A DNA stretch of 25,848 nt. It comes from Spirochaetota bacterium. GTDB lineage: Bacteria > Spirochaetota > JAHITG01. Below are positions 14,782-22,827 of the stretch, in pieces. A program made the position numbers and the translations under genes. Positions within the stretch are counted from its first letter, which is position 1; each line of letters starts with the position of its first letter. The notes beneath the pieces are model-generated. The model was given only the letters and a program-made list of their open reading frames with translations. It was not told where the DNA came from and did no database searches. Where the stretch lies: contig JAHITG010000490.1 in NCBI GenBank assembly GCA_018817865.1, forward strand, positions 1 to 25,848, given 5' to 3'.

Positions 14782-17007
14782 ATGAAAATATTAAGATCAA
14801 TTCTGTTCGTATTCGTATTTATTATCCTGACCGGCGGGATCCTTTCAGCTGACGGCTTTATTATCGTTCGTCCCGACCCCATGCCTCAGCCTTATCAAGC
14901 TACACCTTTCCCGATGCAGGTGAAGTATCATCATGTTGATGTCCAGATCAATGAGTCAAGCGCGAAGACATCCATAGATCAGGTATTCTATAATCCCTCA
15001 GGAATGAGAATGGAAGGGGAATACCTTTTTCCTATACCTAAAAATGCTGTAATAAAAAAATTCAGCATGTATATCAATGGAAAGGAAATGCCGGCGGAGC
15101 TCTTAGAAGCTAAAAAAGCCAGAAAGATCTACGAAGATATCGTCAGGCAGATGAAAGACCCGGCATTGCTGGAGTACCAGGAATTAAGCTTATTCCGCGT
15201 AAGGGTCTATCCTATCGAACCCTATTCTGAAAAACGGGTGAAAATAAGCTACCATGAAATATTGAATAAAGACAATGGTACTTTTGAATATAATTATCCC
15301 TTAAATACGGAAAAGTTCTCATCCGCTCCTCTAAAGGAGACCGTGATCAATGTTGAGCTGAAATCAAAGGATAAGATCAAGAATGTGTATTGTCCTACAC
15401 ACGATGCCGAGATCGTCAGAAAAAATGATCACAATGCAAAGATAAGCTATGAAGAGAATAACAGTAAGCCTGACAGGGACTTTAAAGTATACTACGATAC
15501 AGATCAGTCTAAAGTAGGGGTCTCGGTTCTTACTTTTAAGGAATCCGGAAAAGACGGTTATTTCTTTTTATCTGCCACACCAGGTATCAATATCAAAGGA
15601 GATGAAATTGAAGAAAAAGATATAACTTTTGTACTGGACGTATCCGGCAGTATGGCAGGTGAAAAGATCAAACAGGCCAGGAAATCACTGCTGTTCTGTA
15701 TCAATAATCTGAATAAAGGAGACCGTTTTGAGATCATCAGATTTTCAACTGAAGCTTCAGATTTATTTGGCAAATTAGTAGAAGCGGATGAGAAAAATTT
15801 GAAAAATGCGCGCCAGTTCATACAGGATATCCAGGCTATCGGAGGAACAAATATTGAGGAAGCCTTGAAAATGGCTCTGGGGATCAAAAGCGGTAAGAGG
15901 CCGTATATTATAGTCTTTATGACGGACGGGAAACCGACAATAGGAGAAACAAAGGAAGAGCACCTGCTTAATGAGATAAAGAAGGTTAATAATAATAATA
16001 CCAGGATCTTTACTTTTGGAATAGGGACTGAGATAAATACTCATCTGCTTGATAAGATAACGGAGACAACCAGGGCATACAGGACCTATATTGCTCCTGA
16101 AGAAGATATTGAGATAAAAATATCCAATTTTTACCAGAAGATCCAATCCCCGGTACTTTCTGATATTAAAGTCCGGTTTGGAGATAATATCGAGACATTT
16201 AAGATGTATCCTAAAGACCTTCCGGATCTTTTTAAAGGGTCATCCTTAACTCTTCTCGGGCGGTTCAAAGGGAAGGGAAATACCACTGTAGTGCTGACGG
16301 GAAAGTTAAAAGGAAAGATGAAGGAGTATTCATTTAAGATCGATTTTGATGATGAAGACCAGAATAACCTTTTTATCCCGTCTTTATGGGCAGCTCGCAG
16401 GATAGGATATCTGCTCGATCAGGTAAGGCTTCATGGCGAGGACAAAGAGCTGGTAGATGAGATCACAATGCTCGCCAGAGAATACGGGATAATTACTCCT
16501 TATACCAGTTATCTTATTCTGGAAGATGAAGAAGTACGCGTCTCCCGCAATGAGATGGATGACAGGGACCAGACTCTGCGAAGCATGATACCGGAAAGCA
16601 GCTCATTTGCCAAGAAGAACAAGATGGAGTATATGGATATGAAAGAGAAATCCGGGGCAGGGAGTGTCCAGGCCAGTGAAGAATTCCAGGAGATGAACAA
16701 GGCTGATAATGTTGGCCAGGCACGGCCGGGCAGATCACGCCTTAATTACAAGGATAAAAGCGGTACAATGCAGAATGTAACCCAGATGGTAAAAAATGTG
16801 CAGGGTCGGGCTTTCTATAATTCGGGTAATCAGTGGGTGGATTCAAGAGTACAGAGCACCGGATCACAGAAGGCGATCCGAATTAAATTTGCCAGCAAAA
16901 AATATTTTGATCTGCTGAAGAAAAATCCAACCACGGGCCAGCTCCTGTCCCTGGGAAGGAATATAAGGTTTGTATTTAAGAAGAAACTCTATGAAATATA
17001 TGAGTAG
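14782..17007 (+). CDS. Secreted VIT-VWA protein (inter-alpha-trypsin-inhibitor heavy-chain-like)
   Basis: A 741-residue exported protein. A signal peptide (core ILFVFVFIILTGGI, likely cut near A23) is followed by a VIT domain at about 40-160 (SIDQVFYNPSGMRMEGEYLFPIP, then KKARKIYEDIVRQMKDPALLEY). A VWA domain at about 280-460 has an intact MIDAS D286-V-S288-G-S290 and a MTDGKPT strand end. The segment from about 460 continues with a beta-rich region and a helical stretch (ARRIGYLLDQV, LAREYGIITPYTSYL) common in the VIT-VWA family. The last 150 residues are polar and end in a small domain without a recognised motif. No sortase signal or C-terminal anchor is visible. It lies 72 bases after the first VWA gene and probably shares its ECF-driven transcript. 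Confidence 0.9.
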   Translation: MKILRSILFVFVFIILTGGILSADGFIIVRPDPMPQPYQATPFPMQVKYHHVDVQINESSAKTSIDQVFYNPSGMRMEGEYLFPIPKNAVIKKFSMYINGKEMPAELLEAKKARKIYEDIVRQMKDPALLEYQELSLFRVRVYPIEPYSEKRVKISYHEILNKDNGTFEYNYPLNTEKFSSAPLKETVINVELKSKDKIKNVYCPTHDAEIVRKNDHNAKISYEENNSKPDRDFKVYYDTDQSKVGVSVLTFKESGKDGYFFLSATPGINIKGDEIEEKDITFVLDVSGSMAGEKIKQARKSLLFCINNLNKGDRFEIIRFSTEASDLFGKLVEADEKNLKNARQFIQDIQAIGGTNIEEALKMALGIKSGKRPYIIVFMTDGKPTIGETKEEHLLNEIKKVNNNNTRIFTFGIGTEINTHLLDKITETTRAYRTYIAPEEDIEIKISNFYQKIQSPVLSDIKVRFGDNIETFKMYPKDLPDLFKGSSLTLLGRFKGKGNTTVVLTGKLKGKMKEYSFKIDFDDEDQNNLFIPSLWAARRIGYLLDQVRLHGEDKELVDEITMLAREYGIITPYTSYLILEDEEVRVSRNEMDDRDQTLRSMIPESSSFAKKNKMEYMDMKEKSGAGSVQASEEFQEMNKADNVGQARPGRSRLNYKDKSGTMQNVTQMVKNVQGRAFYNSGNQWVDSRVQSTGSQKAIRIKFASKKYFDLLKKNPTTGQLLSLGRNIRFVFKKKLYEIYE

Positions 17008-17016
17008 GGAATAAAG

Positions 17017-17048
17017 CGAAGGGGCTTCTCTTAAAGAGGCCCCTTTCG
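17017..17048. terminator. Bidirectional terminator between converging genes
   Basis: CGAAGGGGC (17017-17025) pairs with GCCCCTTTCG (17039-17048) with one extra T. The CTCT and AGAG inside extend the stem. It lies in the 44-base gap between the VIT-VWA gene (+) and the histidine kinase (-). Confidence 0.8.
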
Positions 17049-17051
17049 TAA

Positions 17052-20000
17052 TTACTTCTTTAAAAGTTCATGAAGCTTTCTTTTTAACTCATTAATATTA
17101 TAAGGTTTTTTAATAACACCGCAGAAACCGTATTTTTTATAACTTGCCATGACAGCATCATTATAGTAGCCGCTGGAGACGATCACCCTGGCAGAGGGGT
17201 CCCTCTTTAATAATTCTTTAACAGCCTCTTTGCCTCCCATTCCGCCCGGAATGGTCAGGTCCATAATTACCGCATCAAAAGGATCTCTTTCTTCTTTCGA
17301 TTTTAGATATAATTTAATAGTTTCTGCTCCGTCTGACGATAACACTGTTTTGTATCCCAAGAACTTCAGCATATCACCGGTCGCTTCCCGGACGGATTCT
17401 TCATCATCAAGAAGGAGGATGTTCCCGCTTTCTTTAGTAGTGATCTTTTCTGTCTCTTTTTTTCTGGGAACCCGTTTTTCGCAGGCCGGAATGTAGATAT
17501 GGAACATGGTCCCCTTTTTTTGAAAAGAGTCTACTTTTATAAGGCCGTCATGCTTGCTGATAATAGAGTATACTATTGAAAGGCCTAATCCGCTTCCTTT
17601 CTCTTTGGTCGTAAAAAAAGGATCAAATATTTTTTCCAGATATTTTTCAGGGATCCCTGTTCCATTATCTTTTATCGTGATCTTGATATAATAGCCCGGT
17701 TGTAACGCCTCGATATTACCCTTTTCCAGTATTAAATTTAAAGCATTGATGCGGATAACTCCTCCATCAGGCATTGCCTGATTCGCATTGATCACAAGGT
17801 TCTGAATGACCTGGCTGATCTGACCGCGGTCGATCTTAACCGACCACAGGTCATTAGGGAGAGAATAGAGACAGCTTACATTAGATCCCTGCAGAACAAA
17901 ACTCACGGAATCCTTGATCACTTCTTCGATCGATGCGGTCTGCCGTATCGGTTCTCCGCCTTTTGAAAAAGTGAGAAGCTGCTGAGTTAACTCTTTTGCA
18001 CGTAATGACGCATTCTCTATTTTTTTAAAAATATTATATTGAGGATCGTTCTCTTCGGTTTCCTGCTGCAGGAGGGAAAGATTACCCAGTATAGCCATCA
18101 GGATATTGTTAAAATCATGCGCTATTCCGCCTGCCAGTATCCCGATCGATTCCAGCCTTCCTGCTTTTTCCAGCTCCTTTTCGATCTTTAACTCATCAGT
18201 AATATCTCTGAATACGATCACGACACCGATAATATTATTTAAAGAATCCCTGATAGGAGAGGCTGAATCAGCAATGACCCTTTCCGTTTTATTTTTACTT
18301 ATCAGTATGGAGTTTTTAGGAATATCAACGATCTCTTTTTTTTCCAGGACCATTTTCACCGGATCTGCTGCAGGTTGCCTATTATTTTCATTTAAGACAG
18401 AGAATACTTTTGTCAGGGATTTACCCTTTGCGTTTTCCTGTGTCCATCCGGTCATCTTCTCCGCTATCCGGTTCATAAGTACAATTTCACCTTTAATATC
18501 AGTTGCAATGACACCGTCACCGATACTGCGAAGGGTGACAGTAAGGCGTTCTCTTTCATCTGTTAAGGCTTCTTCCGCTTTTCTGCGCTGAAGGGCCACT
18601 GAAGCCTGCCTGATAAAAGCTTCTATGGTCTTTTTATTCTTCAGTCTGTTTTCTCCCCGTAAAACAATGACGATATTTCCATATAATTGTCCTTCCCATG
18701 TGAACCCCATTGAATAAATAGAGTTAATATTAAAAATTTTTTTAATAGTTTTTGCTGTTACGTGAGATATCTCCGGAGACAGGCTGTGAACATCCGGCAC
18801 CATCTCCAGCCGTCCGGATTTTAATCTTTCTATGGCTGATCGATCAAGTCTAAAAGATATATTAAAAAGAGTTTTTCCAATAAGTTTGAGTAACTTTTTA
18901 AGTTTGTTCCCTGCTCCAAATAATGCGTGAGTTTTGGTAGTACTGGTTATTGCGTCAAATGAATTAACGATCACAATTGATGCACCTACCAGATTATGCA
19001 GTTTCTCCTCGATAAAATGATAAATATCATTATCAGGTGCAAAATCAAGAAATCTTGAAACCGCTGAAGTTAAAAATTCAAGTTCATTAATGCGCTGTGC
19101 TTCCCTCTCCTGTGCTTTTTTCTGTTCTGTGACATCCAGGATGATCCCCTGATAATGAGTGATCTTCCCCCTGAGATCGATAATTGTGCGGGTACGCTCC
19201 TCGATACAGCGTATCTCTTTATGACTGGTGATCAGACGGTATTCTCTGGTAAATTCATTAACTTTCCTTTTTTTATGATATACAAGCTCTGCTTTCAGCC
19301 GTTCCAGATCATCCGGATGAATGATCTTCTGCCATAGAATCTTTCCTGAAGTAAGGCTTTCGGCTGTAAATCCGAACTGGGTGACATTGGATGAAGTAAA
19401 CTCCACCGGCCATCCTTCCTTTGCCTTCCAAAGGAAAACAACAGCAGGACTGCGGTTAACGATCGATTCAAATTCTCTGAGTTTCTCCAGGGTATCCCTT
19501 AATATTCGTTCAGCCTTTTTTCGTTCCTGTATTTCAGCTTCAGCTCTTTCCCTCTTGATGCGTTCCTCTTCTGCCTGTTTGGTCTTGGTAATATCCCTTA
19601 TGATCCCGACCAGGGTCTTATTTCCTTTGATGTCCGAATAGACTGTTTTAGTAGTAAGAATTGTAGATGTGATCCCTTCGGCGTCCGTGAACTTTTCTTC
19701 GTTTATGTTCTCTTTACCTGATTTAAAAACAATTTCATCTTTTTCCCAGAAGACCTTAGCTTCAGATCGCGGGAAGTAATCATAATCAGATTTTCCGATC
19801 AGCTCCTCTTTTGGGTAACCCATGAATTTGCAAAATGCGTCATTAAGCACGATCCAGCGATGTTTCCGGTCTTTAACAAATACGGGGTCAGCAATGGAGT
19901 TTATGATCCTGTCAAGGTAATTTCTGGACTCTTTTGCTTCATCTTCCGTTCTTTTATGTTCGGTAATATCCCTGGCCGTAGTTACGGCAGCTATCACTTT

Positions 20001-20417
20001 CCTGATTTTATTGAAGACCGGGTTTATAATGTATTCAAATTCTATGTTCCCTTTGACAGCAGGATAGGTAATGGTGTTCTTTATACTCTTTCCTGTTCGA
20101 AAGACATGGTCATTGTATTCGATAAATGTTTTTAGGATCTTTTTGGGGACATGCAGTTTGGGCCATTTTTTGCCGATCATTTTTTTAGGAGTAAGACCCA
20201 GTACTGCAGCTCCTGCCGGATTTACATATAAAATAGTCTTTTTCTGGTCAGCCATATAAATATGATCTGCTGAATTATTCAGTATTGTTTCCAGTATTCT
20301 TATATGGTCCTTGTATTGTTCCATGGCAGTATTATTCTGCGGTGAGTTGTTGTTATTAATATGTTTCTTTCCCGTGATACCCTTTGAAGTGTTTTTTATC
20401 CCGGACTCTTTTTTCAT
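17052..20417 (-). CDS. Soluble multi-PAS hybrid sensor histidine kinase
   Basis: A 1121-residue kinase without membrane segments, so it senses inside the cell. The order is PAS (about 37-153), PAS (166-278), a charged coiled coil (278-312), PAS (313-433, with the IIHPDD motif of the fold-3 type), a GAF-like domain (440-612), PAS (618-742), the HisKA H box with H767 (GGIAHDFNN), an HATPase and a C-terminal receiver. The HATPase shows an N box at 873-881, D917-NGTG and GSGLGL at 941-946. The receiver has D1004-D1005, acceptor D1053 and K1104. The D residue for phosphorelay is present, but no HPt partner is seen. Ligands of the PAS domains cannot be told. The gene is monocistronic, with no clear ribosome site before its ATG; a TATAAT-like box lies very close upstream. 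Confidence 0.93.
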   Translation of the reverse strand: MKKESGIKNTSKGITGKKHINNNNSPQNNTAMEQYKDHIRILETILNNSADHIYMADQKKTILYVNPAGAAVLGLTPKKMIGKKWPKLHVPKKILKTFIEYNDHVFRTGKSIKNTITYPAVKGNIEFEYIINPVFNKIRKVIAAVTTARDITEHKRTEDEAKESRNYLDRIINSIADPVFVKDRKHRWIVLNDAFCKFMGYPKEELIGKSDYDYFPRSEAKVFWEKDEIVFKSGKENINEEKFTDAEGITSTILTTKTVYSDIKGNKTLVGIIRDITKTKQAEEERIKRERAEAEIQERKKAERILRDTLEKLREFESIVNRSPAVVFLWKAKEGWPVEFTSSNVTQFGFTAESLTSGKILWQKIIHPDDLERLKAELVYHKKRKVNEFTREYRLITSHKEIRCIEERTRTIIDLRGKITHYQGIILDVTEQKKAQEREAQRINELEFLTSAVSRFLDFAPDNDIYHFIEEKLHNLVGASIVIVNSFDAITSTTKTHALFGAGNKLKKLLKLIGKTLFNISFRLDRSAIERLKSGRLEMVPDVHSLSPEISHVTAKTIKKIFNINSIYSMGFTWEGQLYGNIVIVLRGENRLKNKKTIEAFIRQASVALQRRKAEEALTDERERLTVTLRSIGDGVIATDIKGEIVLMNRIAEKMTGWTQENAKGKSLTKVFSVLNENNRQPAADPVKMVLEKKEIVDIPKNSILISKNKTERVIADSASPIRDSLNNIIGVVIVFRDITDELKIEKELEKAGRLESIGILAGGIAHDFNNILMAILGNLSLLQQETEENDPQYNIFKKIENASLRAKELTQQLLTFSKGGEPIRQTASIEEVIKDSVSFVLQGSNVSCLYSLPNDLWSVKIDRGQISQVIQNLVINANQAMPDGGVIRINALNLILEKGNIEALQPGYYIKITIKDNGTGIPEKYLEKIFDPFFTTKEKGSGLGLSIVYSIISKHDGLIKVDSFQKKGTMFHIYIPACEKRVPRKKETEKITTKESGNILLLDDEESVREATGDMLKFLGYKTVLSSDGAETIKLYLKSKEERDPFDAVIMDLTIPGGMGGKEAVKELLKRDPSARVIVSSGYYNDAVMASYKKYGFCGVIKKPYNINELKRKLHELLKK

Positions 20418-20459
20418 AAATAAAAATTATAATATTTGAATATGAAGGCAAGTTTTTTG

Positions 20460-20487
20460 TTGATTTCTACCTGTGATGATATATGTT
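20460..20487 (+). promoter_or_regulatory. Weak candidate promoter for archease
   Basis: TTGATT (20460-20465), 16 bases, TATGTT (20482-20487) lie in the divergent gap between the histidine kinase and archease genes. The match is modest. Confidence 0.3.
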
Positions 20488-20523
20488 AAAATGTATTATT
20501 AAAACGATTCAGGGTTGGTATTT

Positions 20524-20949
20524 ATGTATAATATTGAATATTTAGAACACACAGCGGACATAGGTTTTAAGATCATTGCTGATTCTATGCAGGAACTTTT
20601 TAGGGGCAGCATTCTGGAAATGTTCAATAATCTTATCTCGATAAAGTCAGATAAAAAGAAAAAAGCACGCTCATTTACAGTAAAGGGTGCTGATAGCAAT
20701 GAGCTTCTGTATAATATACTTAAAAATTTTCTGGATAATTTTTATTTAAAAAGATTCGTCCCGGTATCAATACTGTCAATACGGATCGAGAATGGTAAAG
20801 TGAAAATAAAAACAGATGTAGTGTCTGCGGGAAAAGAAGATTCACGGAATTATAAGCTGCTCCGTGAAATAAAAGCCGTTACCTATCACAAGCTGGATAT
20901 TCAGGAAGAAGACGGCAAATTTGAAACAATACTGATTTTTGATGTATAA
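20524..20949 (+). CDS. Archease
   Basis: Archease is a small acidic cofactor that activates the RNA ligase RtcB in RNA repair and tRNA splicing. The 141-residue product has the family start (YLEHTADIGF, with the conserved Asp at D12), the middle block NELLYNILKNFLDNFYL and the C-terminal block KAVTYHKLDIQEEDGKF ending in FDV. The ATG at 20524 is preferred over the in-frame TTG at 20515: it begins where the family begins and has an AGGG about nine bases upstream. No rtcB lies in the window. A block of strong inverted repeats begins just after its stop codon. Confidence 0.92.
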   Translation: MYNIEYLEHTADIGFKIIADSMQELFRGSILEMFNNLISIKSDKKKKARSFTVKGADSNELLYNILKNFLDNFYLKRFVPVSILSIRIENGKVKIKTDVVSAGKEDSRNYKLLREIKAVTYHKLDIQEEDGKFETILIFDV

Positions 20950-20961
20950 ACACCTTTACTC

Positions 20962-20985
20962 CTAATGCATTGTTAAATGCATTAG
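20962..20985. repeat. Perfect 10-bp inverted repeat
   Basis: CTAATGCATT (20962-20971) and AATGCATTAG (20976-20985) with a four-base loop. It lies 12 bases after the archease stop codon and lacks a T tract, so it is not a standard terminator. Confidence 0.8.
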
Positions 20986-20988
20986 AGG

Positions 20989-21064
20989 TTGAAGAAGTAA
21001 GGATAAATCATAAAAATACATAAAAAAATGCATTTTTATGATTTTCCGACTAACTCTTCTTCAA
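20989..21064. repeat. Long two-part hairpin
   Basis: Base: TTGAAGAAG (20989-20997) with CTTCTTCAA (21056-21064). Top: AAATCATAAAAAT (21005-21017) with ATTTTTATGATTT (21032-21044), a 14-base loop, and GGA/TCC pairing just outside with one bulge. The two stems are joined by an internal loop. Confidence 0.75.
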
Positions 21065-21129
21065 GAAAGCAGGGTTAAGAATCCAAAATGCATTTATATT
21101 TTAGATCATTGAAAAGGAAAGCAGATAGA

Positions 21130-21159
21130 CATGAGTGTCTGAATGAGCAGACACTCATG
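21130..21159. repeat. Perfect 12-bp inverted repeat
   Basis: CATGAGTGTCTG (21130-21141) and CAGACACTCATG (21148-21159) with a six-base loop. It is richer in G and C than its surroundings and could be an RNA hairpin or a dimeric operator. Confidence 0.8.
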
Positions 21160-21234
21160 CAAAAAAGGAAAGATGAAACACAAAAATGCATTGATAATTG
21201 CATTTTCGTGTTTCTTCGATTATTCCTTTTTGCA
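21158..21234. repeat. Long nested hairpin
   Basis: Outer stem: TGCAAAAAAGGAA (21158-21170) with TTCCTTTTTGCA (21223-21234), one bulged A. Inner stem: GAAACAC (21175-21181) with GTGTTTC (21208-21214), one mismatch, then AAAATGCA (21183-21190) with TGCATTTT (21199-21206). It ends 11 bases before the rpmE -35 box. Its 5' arm overlaps the end of the previous repeat by two bases. Confidence 0.75.
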
Positions 21235-21245
21235 TTATTTTTTAC

Positions 21246-21273
21246 TTGACAAATCTCAAAATAGTATTATAAT
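21246..21273 (+). promoter_or_regulatory. Strong sigma-70-type promoter for rpmE
   Basis: TTGACA (21246-21251), 16 bases, TATAAT (21268-21273). Both boxes are perfect. The expected transcript start near 21280 gives a leader of about 33 bases with AGAGGT before the ATG at 21313. Confidence 0.88.
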
Positions 21274-21312
21274 AGGATACGATTTTTTTAAAACGATTAG
21301 AGGTATAATAAA

Positions 21313-21513
21313 ATGAAAAAAGGAATTCATCCTAATTATCAGGATTGCTCAATAAAATGCGCCTGTGGGAATGTTATTAAAACAAGATCTACCGTAAAAG
21401 AGCTTCATGTTGAGATCTGTTCTTCATGTCACCCGTTTTTTACTGGTAAAAGAAAACTGATCGATTCATCCGGAAGGGTCGAGAAATTTAAAAAGAAATA
21501 TAATGTTAAATAG
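21313..21513 (+). CDS. rpmE: 50S ribosomal protein L31
   Basis: A 66-residue L31 that sits on the large ribosomal subunit. It starts in the usual way (MKKGIHPNY) and keeps the four zinc-binding cysteines (C16, C18, C36, C39 in CACG and CSSCHPF), so it is the zinc-containing (C+) form. The end FTGKRKLIDSSGRVEKFKKKY matches the family. It has its own strong promoter and appears monocistronic. It converges with purA, with only 17 bases between the stops and no visible terminator. Confidence 0.96.
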   Translation: MKKGIHPNYQDCSIKCACGNVIKTRSTVKELHVEICSSCHPFFTGKRKLIDSSGRVEKFKKKYNVK

Positions 21514-21530
21514 TAATTAACTGCAGTATT

Positions 21531-22817
21531 TTAAAAAGATATAGCTTTCCTGTTCTTAATGATCGACTGGCTTCTTTTTGGTCCTACGGATATTAAGCTT
21601 ACAGGGACTTCGAGATAATCTTCAATATATTTAACATAATCTTTTAATGGAGCAGGGAACTGGGAGTATTTCTTTATATGGTCCGTAGCTGAATTCCATC
21701 CCTTCATGGTTATATAAACCGGTTTAATATGCTTTACAATATTCCTGTCCATAGGAAAATGTTTGAATTCCGTATTCTTATATTTATACTTTGTGCAGAT
21801 CTTAATAGCCTTGAACGAATTCATGACATCTGCTTTTGTCATAATAAGAGACGAGATGTCGTTCAGCATAACCGAATGTTTTACAACCACCAGGTCCAGC
21901 CATCCGCAACGGCGTGGGCGGCCGGTTGTTGCTCCGAATTCATTTCCTTCTTTCCGCAGTAGTTCTCCTGTCCTGTCATTTAGTTCCGTTGGAAACGGGC
22001 CTTTTCCTACTCTGGTTGTGTATGCCTTCATAATTCCAAGAATTTTACCTATCTTAGTGGCCGGGACACCGGTCCCGCAGACAACACCTCCGATGGATGG
22101 ATTAGAGGATGTTACATACGGGTAGGTTCCGAAATCCACATCCAGCATTATACCCTGGGCTCCTTCGAAGAGGATATTTTCCCCCTTTTTGATCTTTTCA
22201 TTCAGAAGAATGGTTGTGTTTTTAACGTATGTTCTGAATTCCTTTAATATTCTTTTCCTTACCTTCAGGATCTCTGTTCTCATTTTATTGATCGATATAA
22301 ACTTTGAGATGATCTGGCTTTTATCATTAAGGTTATTCTTCAGTAGAGTATTGAATATTTCATCATTGATATAGTCGATTACCCGGATCCCGATACGGGC
22401 AACCTTATCTTCGTAAGCAGGCCCTATACCTCTTTTTGTAGTACCGATCTTTATTTTTGAACTTTCCCTGTTTGTATCAATCAATTTATGGTACGGCATA
22501 ACAATATGTGCATTCTCGCTTACATAGAGTCTGTCCGTAATATTGATCTTGCGTTTTTTCAGGAGATGTACTTCATCTATCAGTGCTTCCGGGTCGATAA
22601 CCAATCCGTTCCCCAGTATACATTTTTTATTTTTTTCAATTATTCCCGAAGGAAGAAGGTGGAAGACATATTTTTGATCATCGATCCAGATAGTATGGCC
22701 GGCATTATTGCCGCCCTGGTAGCGTACGATATAATCTGATTCACCGGCGAGCAGGTTTGTGATCTTTCCTTTTCCTTCGTCTCCCCATTGTGTTCCTATC
22801 ACAGTAATTGTGCTCAT
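21531..22817 (-). CDS. purA: Adenylosuccinate synthetase
   Basis: PurA joins IMP and aspartate using GTP to make adenylosuccinate, the first committed step to AMP. The 428-residue enzyme has the normal length. It shows the P-loop-like GTQWGDEGKGK with catalytic D13, the GGNNAGHT block with catalytic H41, the IMP-binding IGTTKRGIGPAYEDK, EGAQGIMLDVDFGTYPYVTSS and ATTGRPRRCGWLD. AGAGGAC lies four bases before the ATG. It follows the TPR gene by 10 bases, so it is probably the third gene of a secA-TPR-purA transcript. Confidence 0.97.
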   Translation of the reverse strand: MSTITVIGTQWGDEGKGKITNLLAGESDYIVRYQGGNNAGHTIWIDDQKYVFHLLPSGIIEKNKKCILGNGLVIDPEALIDEVHLLKKRKINITDRLYVSENAHIVMPYHKLIDTNRESSKIKIGTTKRGIGPAYEDKVARIGIRVIDYINDEIFNTLLKNNLNDKSQIISKFISINKMRTEILKVRKRILKEFRTYVKNTTILLNEKIKKGENILFEGAQGIMLDVDFGTYPYVTSSNPSIGGVVCGTGVPATKIGKILGIMKAYTTRVGKGPFPTELNDRTGELLRKEGNEFGATTGRPRRCGWLDLVVVKHSVMLNDISSLIMTKADVMNSFKAIKICTKYKYKNTEFKHFPMDRNIVKHIKPVYITMKGWNSATDHIKKYSQFPAPLKDYVKYIEDYLEVPVSLISVGPKRSQSIIKNRKAISF

Positions 22818-22827
22818 TTTTGTCCTC

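Larger units (their letters stand above)
20950..21245. repeat. Intergenic block of long inverted repeats with ATGCAT sites
   Basis: The 296 bases between archease and the rpmE promoter hold four separate hairpin-forming inverted repeats, listed individually, and five exact ATGCAT sites (starting at 20965, 20977, 21028, 21088, 21186). The block has no long ORF. It could be a structured RNA or 3' region, a small non-autonomous element or a protein-binding array. Single-copy or repeated status in the genome is unknown. Confidence 0.7.

Noticed and set aside
20515..20523. TTG at 20515 as start of archease
   Set aside because: The ATG three codons later matches the usual family start and has an AGGG at better spacing.
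20950..21245. CRISPR array
   Set aside because: The repeats are inverted pairs of different sequences, not direct repeats with regular spacers, and no cas gene is near.
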